Position numbers and translations under genes: made by a program. Below, one piece after another: positions 43,333-52,984 of a stretch of DNA of 64,000 nucleotides. The stretch is from Lunularia cruciata (taxonomy: Eukaryota > Streptophyta > Marchantiopsida > Lunulariales > Lunulariaceae), in the NCBI GenBank assembly GCA_948567375.1, contig OX419756.1, forward strand, positions 46,974,552 through 47,038,551, given 5' to 3'. The notes beneath the pieces are model-generated. The model was not told where the DNA came from, did no database searches, and saw nothing but the letters and a program-made list of their open reading frames with translations. Position 1 is the first letter of the stretch; each line of letters begins with the position of its first letter.

Positions 43333-45503
43333 GGTGACTTCTTCAAATCCTTGTAACTAAAAGCAAACACATGGATAAACTTGCGGAAAATCTCCTCAAA
43401 TCTCACCTTCTCCTCCTTGGTAACATTTGGGCCATACTTGAGGGTAGATAACCTTCTCTCTACCTCCTCAAGTGTCAATGGTGATTTATCTGGGTCCTTC
43501 AAAACCTCTGGCTTAGGTGCAAAATCCATAGCACACAAAGGATACACATCTGAATCAGATTCAGATTCATCCTCCTCCGTGGAAGTCTCCTCTTCCATGC
43601 TTGTGTCCACACCTGAAGCTCCTCCTTCAGAATCAGATTCCCAATAATCAGAAGATGGGGTATCTGAATGTGAAGTGTTGGTGGTGTTAGTCACAGGAAC
43701 AGTGACTCTATGGTTTGATGGCCCAATCCTTAAGTACCCTTTGTGCCATCGATCAGTTGTGCGTGCTGCTCTCAACCATGGCCTCCCAAGAAGTAAGTCA
43801 TAGCTTGAATCCTTCAAGACTTGGAAAGTCATGAGATTTTGAACTCCCATAACTGAAACTACCACCTTATCCATCACTCCTACTGGTCGAACTTGTTGCT
43901 TGTTTGCCATGCTCACCAAAAATGTTGAAGCTCTTGAGGGTATCATACCCAACTTCTTCATCAACCTTTCTGACATGGCATTCACTGCTGATCCTCCATC
44001 AACCAATGCATCCTTGATGTTGTGACCATTCACTCTCACATCAATCTTGGAGGCATATTCACAAGCTTCCCATGGTGCTGGCTTGGCATCCACCACCCCC
44101 ATTGATACTGGAACTTTTGCCTTCTTCTTCTTTTTGCTCCTTGTAGAACTCAAACCACCTCTAAGCTCCTTTCTCAAGGTAGGGTTCAAAGCAATTAATT
44201 GGCCCACTGTGATGTTAGCCTTGTGACTACCAACATCCTCCAACACATTGTAGTTCCATTGTTGCTTTGAGATCAAGAAGTCCTCCATCCCTAACTTCTT
44301 CCTTGGAGTCTTTGTTGTTGATGGTGTTGAGGTGCGAGTGCTCCTAGTAGACATAGGAGTATCCTTGCTTGAAGTAAATCCTTGAGAAGAGTGAACATCC
44401 TCTGCAAAACGAGCTCTCTTCTTCTCTTGTGCCAAAAGCTCCAAATTAAGACCCTTGGAGTTTGAGCACTCTCCCTTCTCATACTTGCTCTCAACCACAT
44501 CTATGGATGCTATCCCCTTACCTTTGTTGGGATTAGGAGCCACTTGGGTTTCACTACCTCTCTCTTTCCCTCTATTGGCTCCCTCATAACCCCTTCCTCC
44601 ATGGTAAGTGGAATTTGGGCAATTCCTTTGGATATGGCCTCTTCCCCCACAACCAAAACAATTTCTATCATTGAAATTGTTGGCTGGTTGGCCTCCTCTA
44701 TATGGATGGTTTCCATAACTCCTAGGCCCTCTCCCTACATTCTGATCCACCTCTCTCTTCTCCCATAATTGCACCACATTGATCTTGAGATCCGCAAGTT
44801 GTTCTGTGATGGTTTGGAGTGGATCTTTTGGTGGAGGTGCAAGAACTGGAGCAACTACTACTTGTGGTGCAACCCTTGTCACCAAAGTATCAGAAGTTCC
44901 ACCATACTTGTAGCCTTGAGGAGGATGCACAACCTCCTTCACCACCAAATCACTTTCATCCCCTTCCAAACTCTCCTCCATACGAATTGCGATCTTGATA
45001 GCTTCAACCTTGGAAGAAGGTTTCTCATATCTCACCTTGCTTCTAATTTGTGGTCTCAATCCTCCCACAAAATTCTTGGTGAGCATGGCCCCTATGCCAA
45101 TCATTGTAGTCTCCACATCATCCCCACCCTTCCTCAACACTATGTGAAATCTGGACTCCAATTTTTCCACTCTTTCCACATAGACTCTCACTTTCTCTCC
45201 ATCTCCTTGCTTGAGAAATGTAACCTCACTCATCAATCTCTCATAACTCTCATCAGGAAGAAAGTTCTCAATGAGTGCTGAAGTCAAAGTCTCCCAAGAC
45301 TCCTCTTCCCCCTCTCTCCTCTCTCTCTTTTGGTATTCTGACTCATACCATGTAAGTGCTGCATCCTCAAAGAAATCTGGTAATAATGAGGCCCACTCAT
45401 TCTTCCTCCTCTCATTGTTTCCTATGCAAGCTCTCTTGAAGTCTCTCACAAAGGCCTCCACATCTTCTCCATCCTTGCCAAAGAAAACCGGAAGTTTCCC
45501 CAT
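43314..45503 (-). CDS. A2 gag-protease (729 codons)
   Basis: Starts MGKLPVFFGKDGEDVEAFVR. Capsid-like region ~1-180 (ALTWYESEYQKR, LIENFLPDESYERL), zinc knuckle CFGCGGRGHIQRNC at 282-295 for RNA binding, Lys-rich linker, aspartic protease ALVDGGSAVNAM with catalytic Asp 502 and flap/hydrophobic end DLLLGRPWL at 569-577, then an acidic Ser/Asp/Glu linker 610-655. The final nine residues are out of frame after the 1-nt deletion near 43341. Without it gag-pol would be a single ORF of about 1600 codons, as in many plant gypsy elements. Confidence 0.93.
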   Translation of the reverse strand: MGKLPVFFGKDGEDVEAFVRDFKRACIGNNERRKNEWASLLPDFFEDAALTWYESEYQKRERREGEEESWETLTSALIENFLPDESYERLMSEVTFLKQGDGEKVRVYVERVEKLESRFHIVLRKGGDDVETTMIGIGAMLTKNFVGGLRPQIRSKVRYEKPSSKVEAIKIAIRMEESLEGDESDLVVKEVVHPPQGYKYGGTSDTLVTRVAPQVVVAPVLAPPPKDPLQTITEQLADLKINVVQLWEKREVDQNVGRGPRSYGNHPYRGGQPANNFNDRNCFGCGGRGHIQRNCPNSTYHGGRGYEGANRGKERGSETQVAPNPNKGKGIASIDVVESKYEKGECSNSKGLNLELLAQEKKRARFAEDVHSSQGFTSSKDTPMSTRSTRTSTPSTTKTPRKKLGMEDFLISKQQWNYNVLEDVGSHKANITVGQLIALNPTLRKELRGGLSSTRSKKKKKAKVPVSMGVVDAKPAPWEACEYASKIDVRVNGHNIKDALVDGGSAVNAMSERLMKKLGMIPSRASTFLVSMANKQQVRPVGVMDKVVVSVMGVQNLMTFQVLKDSSYDLLLGRPWLRAARTTDRWHKGYLRIGPSNHRVTVPVTNTTNTSHSDTPSSDYWESDSEGGASGVDTSMEEETSTEEDESESDSDVYPLCAMDFAPKPEVLKDPDKSPLTLEEVERRLSTLKYGPNVTKEEKVRFEEIFRKFIHVFAFSYKDLKKSPWRSTR

Positions 45504-45741
45504 CTTAACCCCTCACTATCTTTCTTTTCTCTCAAATTTTTTTTTTTCCTCTTTTCTTTTCTCTCACTCTATTACTAATAGAGTATATACATGACTAACA
45601 CCATCTGAGAATAATCCACTCTAGGGAACACAAAAGGTTCAGGTTGCTCCAAGATTTCTATAGCAACATCAAATCCTAGAGTGCATATTAATCTAACTCT
45701 CATGGATAGTTTATCCATAAGTTGAAAGATTATCTCCATCA

Positions 45742-46239
45742 CTAATCTTGAGAACTAGCTGATGAAGGTGGTAGTATTTTTGTAGCTGTACTAAGACTCT
45801 CTCCAAGATCCTTCACCAAAGTTTCCAAAAGTGCTTTTACTCCACTACACTCATGTCCTTTTGGAAGTCCTTCAACTCCACAAACCTCACACAACTCCTT
45901 GGTCTTAGATCTTCTCCCTCCCAATCTTGGTGAAGAAGGTCCAACATGCAAACCCAAGTCAAGTAAGCCTCTCCTTTCCCTCAATCTCTTGCTCTCAAAG
46001 GTTAATGGACATGAACTTGCCTTATGTCCCTTCTCTCCACATAGAAAGCACTTAGACTCACTCTTTCCTCCAAGTGGTGTAGGTTTTTGGATCCTCTCAA
46101 CACTCTCTTCAAATTCTATTGTAAACTCTCTTTTCCTCAAATCCACCCCTACAATCACCTCAAACCCTTGGGGAACCTTGCATAATCTCAATTTCCACTC
46201 TTGATGACTCTCCATGTTCCCCAAGATGAATCTAAACAC
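45742..46239 (-). CDS. A2 accessory zinc-knuckle protein encoded upstream of gag
   Basis: 165-codon ORF between the leader and gag; the likely start is MESHQEWKLRLCKVPQG (46212). One CCHC knuckle CFLCGEKGHKASSC (C-x2-C-x4-H-x4-C), then a second Cys/His cluster LCEVCGVEGLPKGHEC, Leu-rich C-terminus ending SSASSQD. Intact here and recognisable in A1. It is separate from gag, which has its own CCHC. Extra ORFs upstream of gag are known in a few plant gypsy lineages such as Ogre, but I do not recognise this protein. A nucleic-acid-binding role is inferred from the knuckle only. Confidence 0.75.
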   Translation of the reverse strand: MFRFILGNMESHQEWKLRLCKVPQGFEVIVGVDLRKREFTIEFEESVERIQKPTPLGGKSESKCFLCGEKGHKASSCPLTFESKRLRERRGLLDLGLHVGPSSPRLGGRRSKTKELCEVCGVEGLPKGHECSGVKALLETLVKDLGESLSTATKILPPSSASSQD

Positions 46240-46863
46240 TCAAACATGCTTTTTGTTGATCTCAAACTTCTCATGCATGAGATCTCCACTCTGCAGAATT
46301 GACCCTTCCTCACAATGTCATTCAAATCTCCCAACCAATACGTCACAGTCCTCTGAAATTTTGCACACTTGATCACAACTCCAGGGCGTCCCTCCCTGCA
46401 AAATTTCAGATCTTTTCATTGAGCCATTTGGCCTAGACACCTTTCTATTCAGCACCCATATTTCAGATTTGGTCTGAAAACCACCCCCCTCACTTCAAAA
46501 ACTCATCACGCCCTGCGCAAAAACGATCTCTCTCTAATTTTTGTGGCAGCAGGTAGGATACAATGCACTGAATTTTCTTGGAAATTTTCAGGACAATTCA
46601 CAAAAAATTGAAGAAATGGCAGACTCTGTACAATTTTCCAGAGAGCATGCAGTTGCGGGAGCACTTTACCCTATCAATTTTCAAAAATTCTAGCCCAGTG
46701 CGCATAGAAGCTCTCTCAATAATTTCAAGTGTGCTAACTGAAAGATAACCCAAGCTATCATGTGTAGAAATCTCGAGTCCAGATCTCAAACTTGAGATTT
46801 TGCCCAAAATCACCTTAATCCCCAAAATCTGCAATCCACCTCACACAATCTCTCCAATTCCTC

Positions 46864-47097
46864 TCATGTGTACAAGATGTACAAAATCACCTCAAAGACA
46901 TCATAATGAACTACAGGGTATACAAATGGATCTTGGTTCTCTAACATAAGTTCAGCCCTCTCCTCTCCTAATGTTCTCTCCAAGTGAGCTCTCATAGCCT
47001 CCTTCTGCCTAATGTAGAATTGGACGCGGAACATTATCTTGCCTTCTAGAGAGGTCCCGGCAACGGAACCAAAAATGTGAGCCGGCCTGTCTCTCAC
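46864..47097 (-). CDS. A2 leader ORF starting in the 5' LTR
   Basis: 77 codons, first ~7 in the LTR, passing through the primer-binding site. Only a handful of residues differ from the A1 copy and both frames stay open. Contains QKEAMRAHLERTLGEERAEL, a likely amphipathic helix. May be a small upstream ORF influencing translation of the accessory ORF or gag, or chance. No known family. Confidence 0.35.
   Translation of the reverse strand: MRDRPAHIFGSVAGTSLEGKIMFRVQFYIRQKEAMRAHLERTLGEERAELMLENQDPFVYPVVHYDVFEVILYILYT
47055..47071 (-). promoter_or_regulatory. Primer-binding site of A2
   Basis: On the minus strand, TGGTTCCGTTGCCGGGA begins four bases after the LTR end. It resembles the TGGCGCCGTTGCCGGGG type used with tRNA-Asp by plant gypsy elements, with at least two mismatches; the tRNA is not assigned with certainty. 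Confidence 0.6.
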
Positions 47098-47754
47098 TCA
47101 GGATGAACCTCTGATGGCTATTATGGTAGCGCACCATGGACTAAGAAGGCAAGGAACCCCAACTCCATCATACTCCTCCAAGGCTAACACTCCAAGACTC
47201 AAGACATTGCTCACTAGAGAACTCAATGAGAGAGAGATAGTTGCAAATGAAAGGATGATGAGTACCTCCTCACTCCTTGTTTATATACTTGTGAAATAGT
47301 TACGTACCAAAGTTACTAATTACCGTAGTAACTCAAGTTACTAGACTAAAAGTCAAGTAAAGTCAAAAAGTAGAAAGGAATATCCATTCACATGGGCATA
47401 TTCCCCTTATCTTGACCCAACCACTAAAGCAAGGATTCCTTCACATGGGCTATCCTTGGACTAAAGAAGAATCCAAAACAAAAAGGCTTGCGGGCCCAAG
47501 AGTTCTCAACTCTTTCCCCAAAGCCAAACACCTAGGAATAATACCAAGTCAACACACTAAAATCCAAAATAGTGGTGCTCATCTTTTCTACTTCCTCTAA
47601 AGTAAGGTCCCATCTATCTTAGCTATGACTAACTTTAGCTAACCATGACTAATATAGAACCATCCTTTATCTCTATATAAATAATATCTCTTAAGTACTT
47701 GTAATACCAAGCTAAATATCACAATACCACACACATGCACAAATGGGTGTTACA
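47076..47754 (-). repeat. 5' LTR of A2 (13-bp deletion)
   Basis: 679 bp. Lacks 13 bp near 47407 (around TAAGCATGTGGTC in the other copy). Otherwise essentially identical to 39938-40629. Confidence 0.95.
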
Positions 47755-49049
47755 GAACAAAGGTACTAGATGACCCATGAGCACATATCTAGCATCTCTT
47801 ATTAAATACTCATGGCTTTCAAATGATGTGCAAGTGCCTCCATGATTTAGGTCTATGAGCCGGTTTATCTCTTACTTAGGATGAACCTTTGATAGCTTTT
47901 AAGGTAGCGTGCAAGCTAGCTCTAGAACTCCAACTCCATCATACTCCTCCAAGGCCAGAACTCCAAGACTCAAGACTAGAGAACTCAATGAAAGAGAGAT
48001 AGTTGGAAATGAAAGGATGATGAGTATCTCCTCACTCCTACCTTATTTACTTGTGAAAAAGTTACATATTAAAGTTACTAAATTATTGGATTAAGTCAAG
48101 TTACTAGCTAAAAGTCAAATAAAATCTAAAAGAATATCCAAGCACATGGGAATAATCCCAAGGGTAGGTGGTCTTATATTCACCTACCAACTAAGTCAAG
48201 GAATCCTTCATATGTGTTATCCTTGGACTATAGAAAAATCTACACCAACAAGGTTTATGGGCCCAAGAGTTCTCAAATCTTTCCTAAAAGTCAAATAACT
48301 AGAGATTATATATATATATAAAGTCAATACACTAGAGGAAAAATAGTGATGCTCACTCTTTTCTCTTCCTCTAGAATAGAACACCTTTATCTTAGTTAAG
48401 ACTAACTCTAGCTAATTATGACTAATGTAAAAGCTTAGCTAAACTCCATATTTCTCCATCACTTGCAATACTAAACTTAATATCTTTATAAAGCTGTGGT
48501 GCCCACTTTTTTGTTTTTTTTTTCTATTTATTAGCATTTGGGGGAAGAAGTAAGCACAGAAAGCCAAATTGCAAAAGAAGAATGGATGGAAGTGACTTTA
48601 GAGGAAATCCAAAGAAGGTGAGATTGGATCCGATGATGGAAGTACTCAGAAGAAGAGTACAACAGAAAAAAATCCAAAGAGCATCATCTTTGGGTCGAAA
48701 GGCGTAAGTGATACAAAGACCGTCTAACAACCTTGGTACGTGGCAAGAAAGTACACTTCAAGAAACGGCAGAGGCAGAAGAAGCATGTCTTGACAGTGAC
48801 CGGACATCAACACGCAGAAGAGGGGAGGTTGAATTTGAAATTGATTGAAGAATGACTGCAATTCGGGGTAATATAAGATTGCAATTGTATAGGGACAAGT
48901 TGAATATGCCAAGTAAATTTCCAATTCCTTTGAGTAGTTGTCTTGCAGTAATGCGTGTCCGGAAGCCAATTGAGAGTGAAATTTTCCAAAATCCAGAAGG
49001 GGTTAGAGTGTCTCATCTAAGAGAGGGCATTGTCTTTCAGTGTTGAAGA

Positions 49050-50917
49050 ATGAGAGAGCAGATCATGGCAAAGAAGGTCACAAATGCTCTGGTGGTGCAA
49101 AGTTTTGCAATTTGTAGGTTAGATGTGGTAGCCAGAATTGAGGTCTTGAATAGACTTCGTATTACGTTTCTAGCATGGAATTGGAATTTCAGTTTCCCAA
49201 GAGTGATGGGAGAGATAGCTATCAGTAATTGTGAGGAGGGTCCCAAAGTTGAAGGGAAGAGAGGAAATCTGGCTTGATGGACTGAGTCGGATTGGAGGTT
49301 AGTATTGGGGAAGGAAGCAGAAGAACCGATAGAGATCACCTTCTATCGGAAGTGTGATGCTACAAAAGAGACAGCGGAAATCCGAAACTCTTTCTTTGCT
49401 CCAAGAACCACGAACGGCTACAAGGAAGAATCCTATCGGGATCCGATTAGGAGAAGTATCATGGGGGTGATGATGGCCATGTTCAAGCCAGAAAAAAAAA
49501 CTTACATGAACATGCAGCAAGTGGTCTTCTTCCACCAGATGTTTGCAGGGGTAAAAGTGAATTGGGCAAAGTGTTTTCACCACCAAACGAGGTAGATGGT
49601 AATCAATTGGCGGACAGGTTTGCCTCCCCATTATTTCGCACCATTTGCAGCACACTTCTACTTTGGGTTGAACTTGCTAACAGTAGAGGAGAGGCATCGC
49701 ATGGTGTCCCATTTCCATCTTGACTTAAGATGGGAAGCGGATGAAGAAGAGCGACAGTATATGATACACCTACGAGCCAATGATGAACACTTCTTGAAGA
49801 CACAACAGTGGAAGATGGAAGAAGTCACAAGTCCAAAGATGAAGAAGCGTAATAAACCCAAAGAGGCAAAGTCACCTCCAGCTCAAAGGAAGATTTGAAG
49901 ACTAGTTGTGCATAGTAAGAAGATGTTGAGAGAAGCATCATCAAAATCAAAGTCTGAAGAAGAAACAAAGTTCCAAGGAGAGGAATCAGAAGAGGATGAA
50001 CTCACCTTACAAAGTGAGGAGTCTGGAAGTGATAGTGAGGGGGAACTTGAGGTTTAGCAATCGGTGGGGGGGCAATGAAGCTTGTCATGCAATGATTGAT
50101 AGAGTAACCAGAACAACAAGTCATTGCATAGCCCTGGTGGTAAATAAGCAGAGACCAAAGGAAAAGGAGGAGTATCATGCGGGGCCGAGTTCAATTGGTA
50201 AAGGAGAAGAGAGTTCAGATGCGGTGTCTCTAAAGATACAAAGATTGCAACTTTGGCAGAAGGAGCCGATGAAGGAGCCGATAAAGGAGCCAAAGAATGA
50301 AGACAAAGATGGCTACAAAGATAAAGATAACTTTGGTGGGATGATGTATCTAACACAGGTTGTCACACCTTTGCTGGAGCTACTGAAGGAGCATCAGAAC
50401 GTCATTCCACAAGATTGTAGAAAGGTGATGAATGAGGTAGTGAAGCATCTGTTGAGTGAAGTGAAGGGGTTGCAGGACCAACAAGTCCAAAGAAATGAAG
50501 AAATTGGAGAACTTCGGAGAGAGGAAGTCTTGAAGAAGAAGGCTTTCGAGATGTTACAAGAGAGTTGCGAGTCAAGAGGAAAAGAACTACAAAAGCAAGT
50601 AGGAGAATTGAAGGAGCAGGCGATGTGGCTGAGCAAAATGAAGGAGGAAGTGAGTGATGTGTGCATTGACAATATTCATTTGAAGGCGACGGCAGCAATA
50701 ATGGAGCAGGAGTTGGACAGCTTGAAGAAAAGTGCAGCTGGGAAGGATCAAGCATGGCAAAGGGAGTTAACAATCAGGCATGAAGAAGAAGGACGACTGC
50801 GAGAGCTAGTACTAAGTGCTGAGTTACAGAGTGCACAATATGTAGAGGAGAAGAAGATGCTCCCTGCTGAGTACGAAGATGAGTTGAAGATGTACTGCAA
50901 AGAGTTGAAGGCAGAGC
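49050..50917 (+). pseudogene. B-family protein (B3), N-terminal and coiled-coil parts
   Basis: Pieces: 49050-49277 (NALVVQSFAICRLDVVARIEVL, TFLAWNWNFSFPRVMGE), 49305-49595 and 49596-49898 (VVFFHQMFAGVKVNWAKCFHHQTR, stop, PPHYFAPFAAHFYFGLNLL, RMVSHFHLDLRWE), an acidic stretch, then 49996-50917 with long coiled coil (EEIGELRREEVLKKKAFEML and onward). Stops at 49278, 49596 and 49898 region. The frame ends at the A3 insertion. Confidence 0.65.
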
Positions 50918-51609
50918 TGTAACACCTATTTGTGCATGTGTGTGGTATTGTGATATTTAGCTTGGTATTACAAGTACTTAAGAGATATTATTTATATAGA
51001 GATAAAGGATGGTTCTATATTAGTCATGGTTAGCTAAAGTTAGTCATAGCTAAGATAGAGGAGACCTTACTTTAGAGGAAGTAGAAAAGATGAGCACCAC
51101 TATTTTGGATTTTAGTGTGTTGACTTGGTATTATTCCTAGGTGTTTGGCTTTGAGGAAAGAGTTGAGAACTCTTGGGCCCGCAAGCCTTTTTGCTTTGGA
51201 TTCTTCTTTAGTCCAAGGATAGTCCATGTGAAGGAATCCTTGACTTAGTGGTTAGGTCAAGATAACACCACATGCTTAGGGGAATATGCCCATGTGAATA
51301 GATATTCCTTTCTACTTTTTGACTTTACTTGACTTTTAGTCTAGTAACTTGAGTTACTACGGTAATTAGTAACTTTGGTACGTAACTATTTCACAAGTAT
51401 ATAAACAAGGGATGAGGAGGTACTCATCATCCTTTCATTTGCAACTATCTCTCTCTCATTGAGTTCTCTAGTGAGCAATGTCTTGAGTCTTGGAGTGTTA
51501 GCCTTGGAGGAGTATGATGGAGTTAGGGTTCCTTGCCTTCTTAGTCCATGGTGCGCTACCATAATAGCCATCAGAGGTTCATCCTAAGTGAGATTCAGGC
51601 CGGCTCACA
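50918..51609 (+). repeat. A3: solo LTR of family A (plus orientation)
   Basis: 692 bp, TGTAACACC...GCCGGCTCACA, with perfect 4-bp TSD GAGC (50914-50917 and 51610-51613), inserted in the B3 ORF. Very similar to the A2 LTRs, hence relatively young. TATA box TATATAAAC at 51398-51406. Confidence 0.93.
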
Positions 51610-51659
51610 GAGCGCTCTTGAGGGTATGAGCTTGAATCAGGAGGAGAAGTTGCAAGAAA

Positions 51660-52152
51660 GTTGCAAGCAATCTTGAGCATGGAGGCTAAAGGGAGATTGG
51701 AAGAAGCACGTCTACATGAGCTAAAATTACTTGTGCACAAAACTTGGAAGAGAAAAGCCAAAGATGTGGATATGAACACGTTGCTGATTTGATTAAGGGA
51801 GCAAGTAGACCAGAAAATATTAGAAGTAGAAGACAACGTAAGCCTCAAATTAAATTTAGTCAATTTGGAGTTAGAGAAAATTAGGAATAGTGTGACAGCG
51901 AAGAGGAAGTCCGATGTTGCAGCAGTAGGAATTCAGGTGTCATCGGACTTATTATTAGAGACATTAGAGAAGAGTGGGTCAAGAGATAAAGAGTTAGATA
52001 AGTCACTCCTTAGTGCAATTGTAGTTCCTAGTGTAGAAGAAGTAGAAGTAGTGAAGGAATTAGTAGTTGTAGATACACATGAAGAAGGAGAAGTGGTAGG
52101 AAGATCATTGGGTTTGGAAGCAGATGATGAGGTACACATCGGATTGGTGTAA
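51660..52152 (+). pseudogene. B-family protein (B3), C-terminal part
   Basis: Resumes after A3: EARLHELKLLVHKTWKRKAKD, one stop near 51790, then an open frame to the acidic end LEADDEVHIGLV, matching B1 5640-6059 in order and spacing. Confidence 0.65.
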
Positions 52153-52984
52153 GTATCAATTTTGAGATAGGAAGAGGCAGATATGAAGAGATGGATTGTT
52201 AGTTTGGATCTGCAGGTAGGAAAAGATGTTAGGAAGTGGTGCATTAGTAGGAAGAATTGCCGTTTGCTTCAGTATTTAAGGGAAGCATTTGCAATATTAT
52301 GTTGTTCAGTACTCAAATTTTTGAAGATAGATAAAGCAAAGTGTTGTTTTTAGTGCTCGTCGCTTGAGCTTAATTCCAATTGTCAATTTTGTGTGTGTGT
52401 GTGTTTATGAGTGTGTGGAGAATTCCAAAGTGCAAGTCAGTGTGTCTATGGATGTTGGATTCTGCAGCCTTGATCTTCATTTTGTGTGTTTGATCCTGAA
52501 TGAAGTGCATCGGAGCAATGCCTTGACAGATCTAAGAGGAATTGTAGTGTTGGTAGTATTCTGCATTTGTAGTGCAACACAGTGTTGATGTGAAGCAATT
52601 TTGATCGAGGAAGTTGTGCCTTCAGGGGAGGAGTGGAACACAATTCTGAGGCAAAATGGTTCTTTGCAATGAAGTGCCGTCTTTGGGAGAATCTGAATCA
52701 TCACAATCAAGAGTTGTTTGGACAGAATTTGCTATGTTGTGATTATGTGTGTGTGTATTTGTGACAAGTTGTCAAGATTGTGAGCTTGTTACTCTCTTCT
52801 GGGTGTAGTTTCTACCTGAGAGACTAAAGAAGAAATCAAGAAGAACTACAAGTGATTGTTTGACTTCGTATTTGACCAATTCTAAATTGTATCTCTGTGG
52901 GAACGAACTTTACTTACCTGATTACCGCAAAAATGATATTTGCCGGGTAATCAGAAAAGCATACATGTATCCGTATGTATTACA

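Larger units (their letters stand above)
39938..47754 (-). mobile_element. A2: young, almost intact Ty3/gypsy element of family A
   Basis: 7817 bp, minus strand, LTRs 39938-40629 (692 bp) and 47076-47754 (679 bp), TSD GAAC (39934-39937 and 47755-47758). The LTRs differ by a 13-bp deletion in the right copy and, by hand comparison, one substitution, so insertion is recent. Order: leader ORF, CCHC accessory ORF, gag-PR, RT-RH-IN. The only obvious lesion in gag-pol is a 1-nt deletion near 43341. The RT FIDDFCVYG and DGYSGYNQ motifs resemble the Athila/Tat side of plant gypsy elements; there is no chromodomain. Confidence 0.95.
48495..52955 (+). mobile_element. B3: diverged B-family unit, containing solo LTR A3
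   Basis: Starts TGTGGTGCCCAC, ends GGGTAATCAGA (for GGGTTGTCACA), TSD AAAGC (48490-48494 and 52956-52960). Removing A3 leaves about 3765 bp, close to B1 (3779) and B2 (3791). TATTTAAG is conserved at 52273-52280. Protein similarity to B1/B2 is clearly lower than between B1 and B2, so B3 belongs to an older or different subfamily, but it keeps the same layout. Confidence 0.75.
47854..52984 (-). mobile_element. A4: old solo LTR of family A, split by B3
   Basis: 47854-48494 begins TATGAGCCGG (for TGTGAGCCGG) and runs collinear with the A LTR up to AAAGC. After B3 the LTR finishes at 52961-52984 (ATACATGTATCC...ATTACA). Flanks are GGTC (47850-47853) and AGTC (52985-52988), one transition apart. 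Many substitutions and indels, so old. Confidence 0.82.

Noticed and set aside
44769-45281. 170-codon plus-strand ORF in A2
   Set aside because: Antisense shadow of A2 gag. The gag frame has domain motifs and a homologue in A1; this frame has none.
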